Shown here: positions 11,301-19,253 of the stretch, one piece after another
Layout: the number at the start of each line of letters is the position of its first letter
Position numbering within the stretch: the first letter of the stretch is position 1
DNA from: Terrimonas ginsenosidimutans
GTDB lineage: Bacteria > Bacteroidota > Bacteroidia > Chitinophagales > Chitinophagaceae
Assembly: GCF_022012415.1 (NCBI RefSeq)
Contig: NZ_JAKLTR010000017.1
Location: 62,001-126,000, forward strand
Direction of reading: 5' to 3'
DNA: 64,000 bases
Notes under the pieces: generated by a model
What the model was told of the DNA's origin: nothing
Databases searched by the model: none
What the model saw: the letters and a program-made list of their open reading frames with translations, nothing else
Made by a program: the position numbers and the translations under genes

Positions 11301-14293
11301 TAACGTATACGTTCAGTAACGGAACCTGTTCAAACACGACTACGACGCAGGTTACGATCGTATCAGCGCCGGTACTGGTGATCAACAATCCGGCACCGGT
11401 TTGCGCGCCATCATCTGTAGATCTCACCGACCCGGCTATCACAGCAGGCAGTACGTCCGGGTTAAGTTTTAGCTATTACACGAATGCCTCCGGTACTACA
11501 GCACTGACCAATCCGTCAGCGGTTTCCGCGAGCGGCACTTACTATATTCAGGGTTCCACTCCTGGTGGTTGTGTAACGACTATCGGGGCCGTCAATGTAG
11601 TCATCAATCCATTACCGGTTGCAACGATCAGCTATACTGGCTCTCCTTTCTGTAACACAGGTAACGCGGTGGTAACACAGACCGGACAGACAGGCGGTTC
11701 ATACAGCTCTGGTGCAGGATTGATCATCGACCCTGTGACAGGTACGATAGATCTTGGCGCAAGCACTCCGGGCTCGTATACGATCACGTACAGCTTCAGC
11801 AATGGAACCTGTTCAAGAACAACCACCGCTAACATCGTCATTGCAACACCTCCGGTGTTAGTGATCACTGATCCGGCACCTGTATGTGCGCCTGCAACTG
11901 TTAACCTTACAGCTGCATCGATCACCGCAGGCAGCGCATCCGGTCTTACATATGCATACTTCACTGACGCAACTGCAACAACCCCGCTCACCAATCCTTC
12001 AGCGGTTGCAGCAGGCGGTACTTACTATATTGAAGCAACAAATGCCGGCGGCTGCAAAACGATCAGACCTGTACAGGTAACCGTCCACCCCGCTCCTGTT
12101 GCCAGCATTTCTTATACAGGCAGTCCGTTCTGCACTGCAGGAACTGCAACTGTTTCACAAACAGGTCAGGCAGGTGGATCGTACACTTCTTCCGCGGGAC
12201 TGTCCATTGATCCCGTGACGGGCACTATCAATATCACGACCAGCACGGCTGGCACATATACTGTCACTTACAGTTTCAGCAATGGAACCTGCAGCAGCAC
12301 CGCTACCACATCGGTAGTGATTGCGTCGATCCCCACTCTTGTGATCCACAACCCTGCAGTTGTTTGTGCACCACTTACTGTTGACCTGACGCATGCGGAC
12401 GTAACTGCCGGAAGTACGCCAGGCCTTTCTTTTAATTATTACACAGATGCAGCAGGGACCATCGCCCTTGGTAACCCCAATGCTGTTAATGCAGGCGGCA
12501 CCTATTATATACAGGGAGTCACTCCTGCAGGTTGCCGTTCATCGATACAGGCTGTGACAGTAACGATCAATCCGTTGCCAGTGGCAAATATCTCTTATAA
12601 CGGATCTCCGTATTGCGCTGCCCAGGGTCCTACAGCCAGCGTTACACAAACCGGCCAAACCGGTGGCATCTACGGCTCAACAACCGGTCTTGTAATAAAC
12701 GCGACCACCGGTGCAATTGATCTCATTGCAAGCACGCCGGGAACATATACAGTTACCTATACGTTCAGCAATGGCATCTGCAGCGCCACTGCAAATGCGA
12801 CAGTTACGATCAGCCCTCTGCCGGTACTGATCATTACCAACCCCGCAGCCGTTTGTGCGCCCGGCACTGTTGATATCACTGCGCCAGGGATCACAACAAA
12901 CAGTACTCCGGGATTGACTTATAATTACTTTATCGATCCGGGAGGATTGATCAAATTATCTTCACCGAATGCCATCGGAACAAGTGGAACATATTATGTG
13001 CAGGGAACAACCGCAGCGGGCTGTGTGACTGATATCGAAGCAGTAGTCGTTACGGTAAATCTTACACCAACTGCCGCCATTGCTTACAACAGCGCTCCCT
13101 TCTGCGTAAGTGCAGGAGGAACAGGCACCGTTACGCGGACGGGCCTTGCAGGCGGAACATATTCATCATCACCGTCAGGTCTGTCCATGAACAGCACTAC
13201 AGGAGCGATCAATGTGTCAGCAAGTACACCAGGCACTTATACTATCACATACAGCTTCAATAATGGTCTTTGCAGTAATACGACTTCTACTGATGTAAAT
13301 ATTATGCCGGCTCCGGTACTGGTGGTAACGAATCCGGTTCCTGCATGTATCCCCGCAACAGTTGATCTGACGGCTGCTGCCATCACTGCCGGAAGTACTG
13401 CTGGTCTTACTTACCAGTATTTCTCGGACGCGGCCTGTACAACGCCGTTGACTAACGCATCTGCGATCACTGCAAGCGGAACGTATTATATCCGCGCATT
13501 GAATACGGCAAGCGGATGTCAGACTGATGCAAGAGCCGTAAACGTTGTGATCAGTGCAACCCCAACGATCAGTATAGCGAATGTGGCAGCGATCTGCCGC
13601 GGCGAGGCTGTTACGTTGAGTGCTTCGTCTCCCGGAAATACCATTACATGGCAAAATATCGGAGCCGGTAATAGCGTTATAGTCTATCCGCAATCAACAA
13701 CTACTTACACAGCTGTTGCAACAAACGCGGCGGGATGTTCTGTATCAGCAACAGTACAGGTTCAGGTGAGAGATTTCAAAATGTCACTCACAGCAAATAC
13801 AAACCCGATCATGCCAGGCATGCTATTAACACTGACATCTGGCGCGAATAGTTCTTATAATGTTATCGGTTGGAAACCTGAAGCGAATTTCTCTGCACAG
13901 ACAGCCATCGCGCAGTCTCTCATTATCAAAGACAGCTCACAGACCTTCGCCGTGATCGGCCGGTCTGCTGATGGTTGCCTTGATACTGCACGCCTGCTGG
14001 TGGAGCTTGAGCCGGGTGGTAAAGATTTCTTTATCCCCAATGCGTTCACACCGAACAATGATGGAAAGAATGATACGTTTAAACCATACGGCTCATCAAT
14101 CAAGTCTATCGAGATGAGAGTGTTCAATCAGTGGGGAGAACTGGTGTACCAGACAACAGATGTAAATAAAGGATGGGATGGCATATACAAAGGGAAAGCA
14201 CAACCGGTTGGTGTGTATCCTTACGGAGTAAAGGTCACCTTCCTTGATAATACGACCGTAACAAAACGAGGTACAGTAAATCTCGTACGGTAA
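5390..14293 (+). CDS. Giant modular surface adhesin with CHU_C (T9SS type B) sorting domain
   Basis: A 2967-residue protein with a signal peptide (residues 1-22, ending SRAQ). Residues ~25-1420 resemble DUF11/conserved-repeat beta-sandwich domains (ITNNGLGSISRVNLTDTSGS and similar). Residues ~1427-2720 hold alternating modules. The A module (NPAPVCAP ... GTYYIQG ... GGC, ~80 residues) occurs eight times, starting near bases 9675, 10402, 10885, 11372, 11856, 12336, 12825 and 13316. The B module (SYxGSPFC ... GGxYSS ... GTYTITYSF ... NGTCS, ~80 residues) also occurs eight times, twice after the first A. One more Ig-like domain follows. The last ~90 residues (FFIPNAFTPNNDGKNDTF to the end) are a CHU_C domain, the signal for T9SS export and attachment. 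The downstream PorP/SprF and OmpA genes complete an SprB-type locus, suggesting adhesion or gliding. The ligand is unknown. Confidence 0.92.
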   Translation: MTRILPILLLGLLLNLTPSRAQTLQPDFGAPAVPVNVCNGNAVFKVRVVGGSSACTQGTLTISLPAGYAYFAGSATLSAGSGSVTETSVSGNTATLTIQSVPAAPGFTEISYQAYANCAVLSAGTAVNNQAAYSFSSPCGPSTTVTSNSFNTRSASLTITNITNTSYFGAAGDNYTRTITITNNGLGSISRVNLTDTSGSGLSIKGISVSGGWTFLTSKQTFGSDTLTNFTLIGGELAQGQSITLIENVTMVSNCNLQSRFATWFGCDGVPCMTNNVSGKATAGATVNNSYVPSLKLIPELLALQCRGTDYAQVLKLTNTGSVRLNDLSLNLFSTASQQPAALQHFNAGAPVSSQSAFTAFQFKVGVNGSWAALTSTSAANFSTPAACFGASSSNLTFNIPVINPGDTIFIRYTEKNCPVGVAVNGPLVAAGTLLRYDYEAPCGGRTEAVSSLLRNPVSTEIVPEASLPATMVPGQSYTFTYRFPVAQAGLYTSTGADASSIRFELQLPAKIHFSGNAADIQLRHPVTGNALATGSSFSYNTGTNQVQISYTVTPGFPLNTLHNAVLTFNNMILDCNTAGAGNTVTLSSFLKSTASCPAEESLFATTSSISFACPQPACDVRGGLSFADFSLQRTNVGFADNDNNGIAEAGVPDPSRIRRGLAMPGDTIVAVFNGAITGGSSSPSFQYAYAVDTFTTGSTYLSNLYARVEIFAWGQSTPFYIANNVPIQGTGTTRRVDASISTLDAITPMMPGYGEYLDGDSVVIYMYYKVTGNPGSRYFPVEVKNGFYLSDIPNPSSPADHYTCGNNIQGQITLVGYETGSGGNQTYTSVGNGNVVTSMDHYLSIGGAAAGSKPFINEFRPVSVYNELRYTVPANYDYVAATVTYYYTTGVGTSASLTVPVTPVSASANPLVFNAGNLFQNGTLPAGDQGHRLVLNVTIKPGCEAPASSEALFFMSQIATPGFNTGFAPASYNGKDSIFLIAPEIIASTANTTPTSNDATISWEIQISNPTIAQATRVWMGKASGAGITITSIQRLSGPGGFVTTTLSPTGAGIYQLGTLNQASNYYRINATYTSCEKDSMQLAYWYDCAGVGYPANVASAVYKKEMKLSVIPLHPALQTSIITEPAGSTHDFCDVLTYEIETINTGSSAVHGLTVTAFLPASGTTYVPGSYRLEYPAGSGSYISIPDAQVNVGANSIVFTIPSSEIAQLISTEGFRIRFGLTTACGFGSGGSFRFMSTGSSFCGTVTSATQQQSQKITINGIPQYTNVYSVSSVTTTGQLDCTTGDIVATYKFKIINQGPLPTTIADGFRVTLPSPWQMDAASISFTHDPAGASYTGLTGGYYNFLMGAGVAAGDSVVFTATVRVPATAAPTYPTGSSSTITEEAVIRYGGVCSQTGVTCPITEVVVASQNTSTFNYAGGQTGTPVVVITNPAPVCAPATVDITLAGITTGSTAGLTFTYFTDAAGTAVLANPSAISMSGTYYIRGTSVGGCFDIKPVTVVINPQPLANISYSGSPFCGGNTAAVTQSGQTGGSFSSTTGLSIDAATGTINIAGSTPGTYIVTYSFTNGTCTNTASTTVVINALPVASISYAGSPFCVAGSATLIVPVTRTGHSGGIYSAGPGLSIDPATGAVNVGASTAGTYTITYSFTNGTCSNTAITTIVIGATMNLVVTNPAPVCAPGTVDITAAAVTAGSDAGLTFQYYTDAAGTAVLTNPSAIAASGTYYIQGTSSGGCKTPVRPVNVVITPAPVASIVYNGAPFCVTGTASVTQTGLTGGTYSSTAGLSINPSTGAINLGGSTPGTYTITYTVSNGTCSNTTTTTITIIAAPALVTHNPAPVCAPATADLTLAAVTVGSTPGLSFNYYTNAAGTTALPNPNAVSVSGTYYIQGYSASGCLTSIVPVVVTIVPAPVASINYPGSPYCQGTASTGTVTQTGQTGGTYSASGSLSIHPSTGAINIAASTPGTYTVTYTFSNGTCSNTTTTQVTIVSAPVLVINNPAPVCAPSSVDLTDPAITAGSTSGLSFSYYTNASGTTALTNPSAVSASGTYYIQGSTPGGCVTTIGAVNVVINPLPVATISYTGSPFCNTGNAVVTQTGQTGGSYSSGAGLIIDPVTGTIDLGASTPGSYTITYSFSNGTCSRTTTANIVIATPPVLVITDPAPVCAPATVNLTAASITAGSASGLTYAYFTDATATTPLTNPSAVAAGGTYYIEATNAGGCKTIRPVQVTVHPAPVASISYTGSPFCTAGTATVSQTGQAGGSYTSSAGLSIDPVTGTINITTSTAGTYTVTYSFSNGTCSSTATTSVVIASIPTLVIHNPAVVCAPLTVDLTHADVTAGSTPGLSFNYYTDAAGTIALGNPNAVNAGGTYYIQGVTPAGCRSSIQAVTVTINPLPVANISYNGSPYCAAQGPTASVTQTGQTGGIYGSTTGLVINATTGAIDLIASTPGTYTVTYTFSNGICSATANATVTISPLPVLIITNPAAVCAPGTVDITAPGITTNSTPGLTYNYFIDPGGLIKLSSPNAIGTSGTYYVQGTTAAGCVTDIEAVVVTVNLTPTAAIAYNSAPFCVSAGGTGTVTRTGLAGGTYSSSPSGLSMNSTTGAINVSASTPGTYTITYSFNNGLCSNTTSTDVNIMPAPVLVVTNPVPACIPATVDLTAAAITAGSTAGLTYQYFSDAACTTPLTNASAITASGTYYIRALNTASGCQTDARAVNVVISATPTISIANVAAICRGEAVTLSASSPGNTITWQNIGAGNSVIVYPQSTTTYTAVATNAAGCSVSATVQVQVRDFKMSLTANTNPIMPGMLLTLTSGANSSYNVIGWKPEANFSAQTAIAQSLIIKDSSQTFAVIGRSADGCLDTARLLVELEPGGKDFFIPNAFTPNNDGKNDTFKPYGSSIKSIEMRVFNQWGELVYQTTDVNKGWDGIYKGKAQPVGVYPYGVKVTFLDNTTVTKRGTVNLVR
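9671..13560 (+). repeat. Coding tandem repeats (A/B modules, period ~485 bp)
   Basis: Inside the adhesin gene the two-module unit recurs with start-to-start distances of about 483, 487, 484, 480, 489 and 491 bases. The first unit is longer (~727 bases) because it carries a second B module at about 10147-10400. Each A module has cysteines in VCAP and GGC, and each B module in PFC or PYC and GTCS, which suggests one disulfide per module. The copies differ at many bases, so the expansion is not very recent. Confidence 0.85.
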
Positions 14294-14329
14294 AAGAGAA
14301 TCCAATAACGTCCTGTAAAAACCAATTGA

Positions 14330-15331
14330 ATGAAAAAAAATACTTTGCTGAAGGCTGTGGCGGTCGTTATGACCGTTATCGGTTCACGCGGTGTGACCAA
14401 CGCACAGGTTGATCCGCATTTCTCGCAGTATTTCATTCAGCCTATGTTTTTGAACCCTGCATTAACTGGTGCTATAGAAGGCGACTACAGAGTTTCCGCC
14501 GTATGGAGAAGTCAGTATGGCGGCACCCTTTCTACCCAGGGGATCTCCGCCGAAGCTCCTACCAATAAGAATCTGAATGTTGGGATAAACCTGATGCATC
14601 AGTCATCTTCAGACGGTGCTTATAATTATACAACCGGATATGCCAACTTCGCTTACACAGGTGTTCGCTTTGGCCATCACCAGGTGGTAATGGCTGTACA
14701 GGCTGGTCTTATCAACCGCCGCTTCAATGTTAGCAAATTGCAATTTGGTGATCAATGGGTGGCCGGACTTGGTTTTGACCCCAATTCCATCACTTCTGAA
14801 AATTTTTACAAACCATCTGTTTCTTCATTTGATGCAGGAGCTGGTATCGCTTATTATAATGGCAATCCTGACAATAAAATAAAATTGTTCGGAGGGTTTT
14901 CAACGTTTCACCTCACACGACCAACCGATCCGTTCATCAGTGGCGGAGAGAAAACAAAGCTTCCGATCAGATATAGTGCACATGCCGGTGCGCGGATCTA
15001 CATTTCCGACATGTTTGATCTGGTTCCTAACCTTCTTTATATGCGCCAGGGAAATGCCCAGGAGAAAATGGTAGGCGCATATGCACAGTTCTATGGTGGA
15101 GCGAATACAGATATTATGTTCGGCGCAAACCTTCGTGTAGATGATGCACTTGCCCCGTTCGTAGGTTTCTATCATAAAGGCTTCACTTTCGGGATGAGCT
15201 ATGATGTGAATGCCTCAGCAAAGACCCAGAATTTTATCAGCCGCAATAGCCTCGAAGTCTCATTTTCCTATGTTGGATGGGGAGGTAGTTCGGAGATAAA
15301 AACAAAACCATTCTACTGTCCACGTTTTTAA
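14330..15331 (+). CDS. Type IX secretion system PorP/SprF family membrane protein
   Basis: A 333-residue outer-membrane protein with a signal peptide (ending about residue 26, TNAQ). It begins with the conserved PorP/SprF region VDPHFSQYFIQPMFLNPALTGA followed by YRVSAVWRSQY, and then alternates short beta strands and turns like a beta-barrel. The C-terminal part (GFYHKGFTFGMSYD and EVSFSYVGWG) is also typical. SprF/PorP-like proteins are needed for surface delivery of cognate CHU_C-bearing adhesins such as SprB. It starts 36 bases after the adhesin and 19 bases before the OmpA-family gene, so the three are almost certainly an operon, with this protein as the partner of the adhesin. Confidence 0.93.
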   Translation: MKKNTLLKAVAVVMTVIGSRGVTNAQVDPHFSQYFIQPMFLNPALTGAIEGDYRVSAVWRSQYGGTLSTQGISAEAPTNKNLNVGINLMHQSSSDGAYNYTTGYANFAYTGVRFGHHQVVMAVQAGLINRRFNVSKLQFGDQWVAGLGFDPNSITSENFYKPSVSSFDAGAGIAYYNGNPDNKIKLFGGFSTFHLTRPTDPFISGGEKTKLPIRYSAHAGARIYISDMFDLVPNLLYMRQGNAQEKMVGAYAQFYGGANTDIMFGANLRVDDALAPFVGFYHKGFTFGMSYDVNASAKTQNFISRNSLEVSFSYVGWGGSSEIKTKPFYCPRF

Positions 15332-15350
15332 AATAGTTTGAGAGAGTCCT

Positions 15351-17972
15351 ATGCGTAACCAAATCATTCACCGGTCAGCCATACCACAAACAGCCTTCGC
15401 AAGGGTTGTGTATGGCCTCATATCCTGCCTGCTGCTGGGTATGGGGGCGCTGCATGCGCAAAACAATGAGCCGGCGTTGTTTGAAGAAGCTGAAAAGTTG
15501 TTCAATGAAAAGAACTACTATGAAGCTGCTCAGTATTATGAGAAGTTCCTCGCCGGTGGCAAGGACCCGCGCAGGGCATCTGCAAGTCCCTTTGCTGTCA
15601 GAAAGAAGGGCGAGAAAACAATGGAAAGTACGGTGTCCCGGCAGGGGGCTATATACCGTCTTGCAGAAAGTTATCGTTTACATAATGATTTTAAACAAGC
15701 CGAAAAATGGTATAAAGAAGCTTCCTCTTTTTCACTTAGCTCCTATCCTGCCAGTCAATACTGGTATGGTGTTGCATTGAGAACAAATCAGAAATATGAT
15801 GAAGCTTTAAAAGTTATCTCTGAATTCCGGGACTCGCGTGATGCGAAAGACGAGTGGATGGAAGCCGCTGACAGGGAGCTCGCCAACCTTCGGTATATAC
15901 GTTCTCAAACGGAAACAAAAAAACAAAGTGTATTTACTGTAACAAGAAAAGCAAACGCCGCCAATACTTCGGCATATGCCCTCGCAACTTCTTCTGCAAA
16001 AGAAGTTTTCTTCACTGCAGTGTTTGTGGATAGCAGTAAAATGTATCACGGCAACCCTGCTTATTCCGCAAGATTGTATAGCGCACCCGATAGCGGAAAT
16101 ATCCGCGAAACGGCTAAGCTGGTGAATATACCCGAGGAACCCGGATTTAATAACGGCCTCCCTTCGCTTACGCGGGACGGACAACAGCTCTTCTTTACCC
16201 GCTGGACAAAAGAAGACGGTGTAATCTCTTCCGCTATTTACACATCAAAGAGAAGTACAGATGGTTCATGGTCTGCACCGGAAAAGCTGAAGGCACCGGT
16301 GAATCTTGACGGGTCGAACAGTACACAACCTTCTGTCACGCCTGATGGGAAATACCTGTTATTCTCTTCAGACAGGAAAGGCGGCTTTGGTAAATACGAT
16401 ATCTGGTTTGCTAAACTGAATGCTTCACTGGAGGCGGTGTCTGTTCAGAACATGGGCATCTTTATCAATACACCGAATGATGAAGCATCTCCCTGGTATC
16501 ACCCTGCATCTACCAGCCTTGTATTCTCCAGTAACGGACATGTTGGGATGGGCGGCTTTGATATCTATGCATCGAAGGGAACTATTGAGTCTGCTACCTG
16601 GGATCATCCCGTGAATCCCGGAGCGCCGGTGAATTCATCAAAAGATGATCAGTATTATATAGGAACGGATGAAGACAACCTGTGGAATACTGGCTGGCTA
16701 AGCTCTGATCGTGAAACGGATTGTTGCCTCGACCTGTTTGCGGTAGTATCCGACAATGTTCAATACATTTCAGGGAAAGTGGTGGACGAGAAAACGGGCA
16801 CACCTATCCCTCATGTGGCTATTCTGATCACAGACCCTAAAAAAGAAGGGAATGTGATCCTGATCAGAGAAACAGATAGCCTGGGTTTCTATCAATTTGA
16901 ATTAAGAAATACATCCCGGTACAGTATCGTTGCGCAGAAGCCAACTTACAAAACTGATACAAGCAGTTATGTGGTGGTGATGCTGACGGGGCGGGATAGT
17001 ATCAGTAATAAAGATGTATTACTGACCACAGATGAGATCTTTGATCCTGATGTGGGTGAACCACCGGATCCAGCGGACGAGATCTTTAAACCTGATAAAG
17101 GAAAAGATCCGCCGGAAAGACCTCCGGGAGAACGGTACGATCCCGTATTGATCGCAAGATTTGACTTTGACAGATCTTTTTTAAAGAAACAGTATCATCA
17201 TAATTTAGATACACTGATCAGGATCATGGAGAGAAACCCATCAATGATAGTTGAGATAAGCGGCCATACGGATGCCTTCGGAACGGAGGATTACAATTTC
17301 CGTCTGGCCCAGGAGAGAGTGGATGCATGTATCAACTACCTGCGCGATAGAGGTATCGGCACAGACAGGTTGATCGGCAGATCATATGGTGAGTCTTCCC
17401 CCGTTGTCAGCGAGATCGTTGACGGATTGGATCATCCCGAAAGCCGTGCAATAAACCGCAGGGTGGAATTCAGGATACTGCAGGGAACAACATCTGCAAA
17501 CACAGGTGGCCCTTCGGTAACCAGGGACATGACCGAACGTCAATCCGGTTCAGTAAATGTACCGGTAGCTGCGCCAGGCAAATCAGGCAGGGTCGGACGA
17601 AATCAAAGAAAGTCCGGCACAGGATCATTCCAGCCTGTTGTGCATTTCTCATTCGACAAGTCTTTAGTAGATGATGAATATTTCAACAACCTCGACAGAC
17701 TTGCTGAATTAATGAATCAAGATCCTTCCATGAAAGTGGAAGTGAACGGATACACGGACGCTAAAGGAAGTGCCGCCTATAACCTCAGGCTGGCGCAAGA
17801 GCGAGTGGATGCGGTTATCATTTACCTTGAGCAACAAGGCATAAGCCGGACGCGTCTTAGCGGAAGGGCCCTTGGCGAATGTTGCCCGCTCGAAGCCGAA
17901 ACAATTAACGGCCGTGACAATCCTGAAGGCAGATTTATGAACCGCCGGGTGGAATTTAAATTCATCCAGTAG
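15351..17972 (+). CDS. PorE-like OmpA family protein with TPR, PD40 propeller, regulatory domain and two OmpA domains
   Basis: An 873-residue protein with an N-terminal export signal ending around GALHAQ (residue 37). Domains in order: TPR-like helices (residues ~45-170, EEAEKLFNEKNYYEAAQYYE); PD40/WD40-like blades (~200-460, including TPDGKYLLFSSDRKGGFGKY); a carboxypeptidase-regulatory-like beta domain (~470-555, SGKVVDEKTGTPIPHV); a proline/acid-rich linker; OmpA domain 1 (~595-705); a basic linker; OmpA domain 2 (~760-873). Both OmpA domains keep the peptidoglycan-binding pattern TDAxG ... LAQERVDA and end in NRRVEF. The architecture matches PorE of the T9SS, which anchors the machine to peptidoglycan, but the second OmpA domain is unusual. 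It is the third gene of the adhesin-PorP operon and ends at a strong palindromic terminator. A paralogue serving this adhesin, rather than core PorE, is the best reading. Confidence 0.88.
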   Translation: MRNQIIHRSAIPQTAFARVVYGLISCLLLGMGALHAQNNEPALFEEAEKLFNEKNYYEAAQYYEKFLAGGKDPRRASASPFAVRKKGEKTMESTVSRQGAIYRLAESYRLHNDFKQAEKWYKEASSFSLSSYPASQYWYGVALRTNQKYDEALKVISEFRDSRDAKDEWMEAADRELANLRYIRSQTETKKQSVFTVTRKANAANTSAYALATSSAKEVFFTAVFVDSSKMYHGNPAYSARLYSAPDSGNIRETAKLVNIPEEPGFNNGLPSLTRDGQQLFFTRWTKEDGVISSAIYTSKRSTDGSWSAPEKLKAPVNLDGSNSTQPSVTPDGKYLLFSSDRKGGFGKYDIWFAKLNASLEAVSVQNMGIFINTPNDEASPWYHPASTSLVFSSNGHVGMGGFDIYASKGTIESATWDHPVNPGAPVNSSKDDQYYIGTDEDNLWNTGWLSSDRETDCCLDLFAVVSDNVQYISGKVVDEKTGTPIPHVAILITDPKKEGNVILIRETDSLGFYQFELRNTSRYSIVAQKPTYKTDTSSYVVVMLTGRDSISNKDVLLTTDEIFDPDVGEPPDPADEIFKPDKGKDPPERPPGERYDPVLIARFDFDRSFLKKQYHHNLDTLIRIMERNPSMIVEISGHTDAFGTEDYNFRLAQERVDACINYLRDRGIGTDRLIGRSYGESSPVVSEIVDGLDHPESRAINRRVEFRILQGTTSANTGGPSVTRDMTERQSGSVNVPVAAPGKSGRVGRNQRKSGTGSFQPVVHFSFDKSLVDDEYFNNLDRLAELMNQDPSMKVEVNGYTDAKGSAAYNLRLAQERVDAVIIYLEQQGISRTRLSGRALGECCPLEAETINGRDNPEGRFMNRRVEFKFIQ

Positions 17973-18021
17973 TTGGTAAGATCTCCACTACCCCATTAAA
18001 TTCTAACAAACAGACGTCTAA

Positions 18022-18059
18022 GACAAGAGCCATCCCGCTGCAGCGGGATGGCTCTTGTC
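18022..18059. terminator. Bidirectional terminator, 38-bp perfect palindrome
   Basis: A perfect inverted repeat of 17 bp or more per arm: GACAAGAGCCATCCCGC (from 18022) pairs with its complement ending at 18059, leaving the loop TGCA. It lies between the convergent OmpA-family gene and response regulator gene, 50 bases after the former and 17 bases past the latter's stop. ATTTTG follows on the plus strand. Confidence 0.8.
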
Positions 18060-18075
18060 ATTTTGCAAATTCGCG

Positions 18076-18711
18076 TCAAAGGCCTTTGGACTGGATATAG
18101 CTCACCAGCGCCGCGGTGTTCGGCAGCCCCAGTTTTTTCAGAATATTATAGCGGTGAACTTCAACTGTTTTAAGCGTCACTTCTTTGAGTTCGGCGATCT
18201 CGCGGGAAGAAAGACCTTTTTTGACGCAGGCAATGATCTCCAGCTCCTTTTCCGTGAGCGAATAGATCCGCATCATGTCATGGTTCTCGTCCAGCTGTTC
18301 ATTGGCTAAAATATCCTTGATCTCTTTGCAGATAAAGATATTGCCCGCGTGCACTTCAAGAATGGCGCTGATCAGCTCGTCTTTTGAGGAGTTTTTAGTA
18401 ACATACCCTCTTCCGCCCATCCGCAACATCTTTTTTGCGTACAGAGGAATATTATGCATGGAAACACCGATAACTTTTGATTCCGGGGATAGTTCCAGGA
18501 TCTTTTCGGTGAGGGTAAATCCATCAATGGGAGACATGTTGATGTCTGTCAGGACTATTTCAGGCCGCTCGGACTCTACCATTTTAAGGGCTTCATCCGG
18601 CACCGTCGCCTGCCCTATCACTTTGAACTGCTTGTGCTGCCCTAATACAATGGCCCATGCTTCCATCATCATCCGATGGTCATCCACCAATAAAACTGTG
18701 ATCTTGTTCAT
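18076..18711 (-). CDS. Response regulator, NarL/FixJ (LuxR) type
   Basis: A 211-residue two-domain regulator. The receiver domain starts MNKITVLLVDDH, with the acidic pair at D10-D11, the phospho-acceptor D56 in IVLTDINM, and a conserved lysine in GYVTKNSS. The C-terminal LuxR-type helix-turn-helix covers ~residues 145-211 (YSLTEKELEIIACVKKGLSS, then VTLKTVEVHRYNILKKLG). Phosphorylation by a histidine kinase is expected to control DNA binding. No kinase gene is adjacent, so it is an orphan here and its partner must lie elsewhere. It is convergent with the adhesin operon. Confidence 0.93.
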   Translation of the reverse strand: MNKITVLLVDDHRMMMEAWAIVLGQHKQFKVIGQATVPDEALKMVESERPEIVLTDINMSPIDGFTLTEKILELSPESKVIGVSMHNIPLYAKKMLRMGGRGYVTKNSSKDELISAILEVHAGNIFICKEIKDILANEQLDENHDMMRIYSLTEKELEIIACVKKGLSSREIAELKEVTLKTVEVHRYNILKKLGLPNTAALVSYIQSKGL

Positions 18712-19014
18712 TTTCTGAATAAAATTACACCAGCCTGAACCGCAGCCTGAAACTCCGCGGTCCGATTATACAATAATACAAGCGATCGAATGGCGAGTGT
18801 TTTTCTTTTCCGTCAGATGCCACAAACGGAAAACCGGTCAGGTATGCTGAGCATACAGGAACACAGTAAGGGGTAAAATATTGGGGGACTTTTAAGAGGT
18901 CGGATCAATGAGGGATAAAACTAATACATTTTCTCAACAAACATTTTCCCAGCTAAAACTTTAACGTTAGGGATACTTTAGCTTTCACCACGGGAAGAGG
19001 AGTATCAATTAAAA
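18712..19014. other. Intergenic, upstream of the response regulator
   Basis: No gene, tRNA or clear promoter is recognised. A short palindrome, GTATGCT-G-AGCATAC, occurs near 18842. The stretch presumably carries the promoter of the minus-strand response regulator. Confidence 0.35.
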
Positions 19015-19034
19015 GGTCCCGGCTTTCCGGGACC
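19015..19034 (-). terminator. Rho-independent terminator of the small ORF at 19047
   Basis: An 8-bp stem, GGTCCCGG (19015-19022) and CCGGGACC (19027-19034), with the loop CTTT. Read on the minus strand it is followed by TTTTAATT. It lies 13 bases downstream of the stop of the small minus-strand ORF and supports that ORF being transcribed. Confidence 0.75.
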
Positions 19035-19046
19035 CATTATCTTTAA

Positions 19047-19226
19047 TTACCAGCATTCGTGCCTTCTTGCTTTAATGTATCGCAAGGGCTGCTCCGGCAT
19101 AATGATCTTTGGATAATGGATAGAAGGATCCGACTTTCTCACACGAAGAGCCAATGGTGTTTCCTTCTTGTACACGACCAGGCTACGTATGCCCGGGCTT
19201 TCTGTGTTCTTTTGCGCTGATTTCAT
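19047..19226 (-). CDS. Small hypothetical protein (59 aa)
   Basis: An ATG-initiated frame of 59 residues, beginning MKSAQKNTES and ending ARRHECW, on the minus strand. A longer version would need a TTG start. The protein is basic, has no signal peptide or membrane segment, and I recognise no family. The main support for a real gene is a well-formed rho-independent terminator 13 bases after its stop, on the same strand, with no other candidate gene to explain it. It could still be a short non-coding RNA whose transcript ends there. Confidence 0.45.
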   Translation of the reverse strand: MKSAQKNTESPGIRSLVVYKKETPLALRVRKSDPSIHYPKIIMPEQPLRYIKARRHECW

Positions 19227-19253
19227 ACAGATAATAAGTTTTAAAGTTTCCAA

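Noticed and set aside
11632-11994. Long minus-strand frames opposite the adhesin repeats (also 10660-10965 and 11158-11442)
   Set aside because: They recur once per repeat because the coding strand is compositionally biased; they are shadows of the repeated modules.
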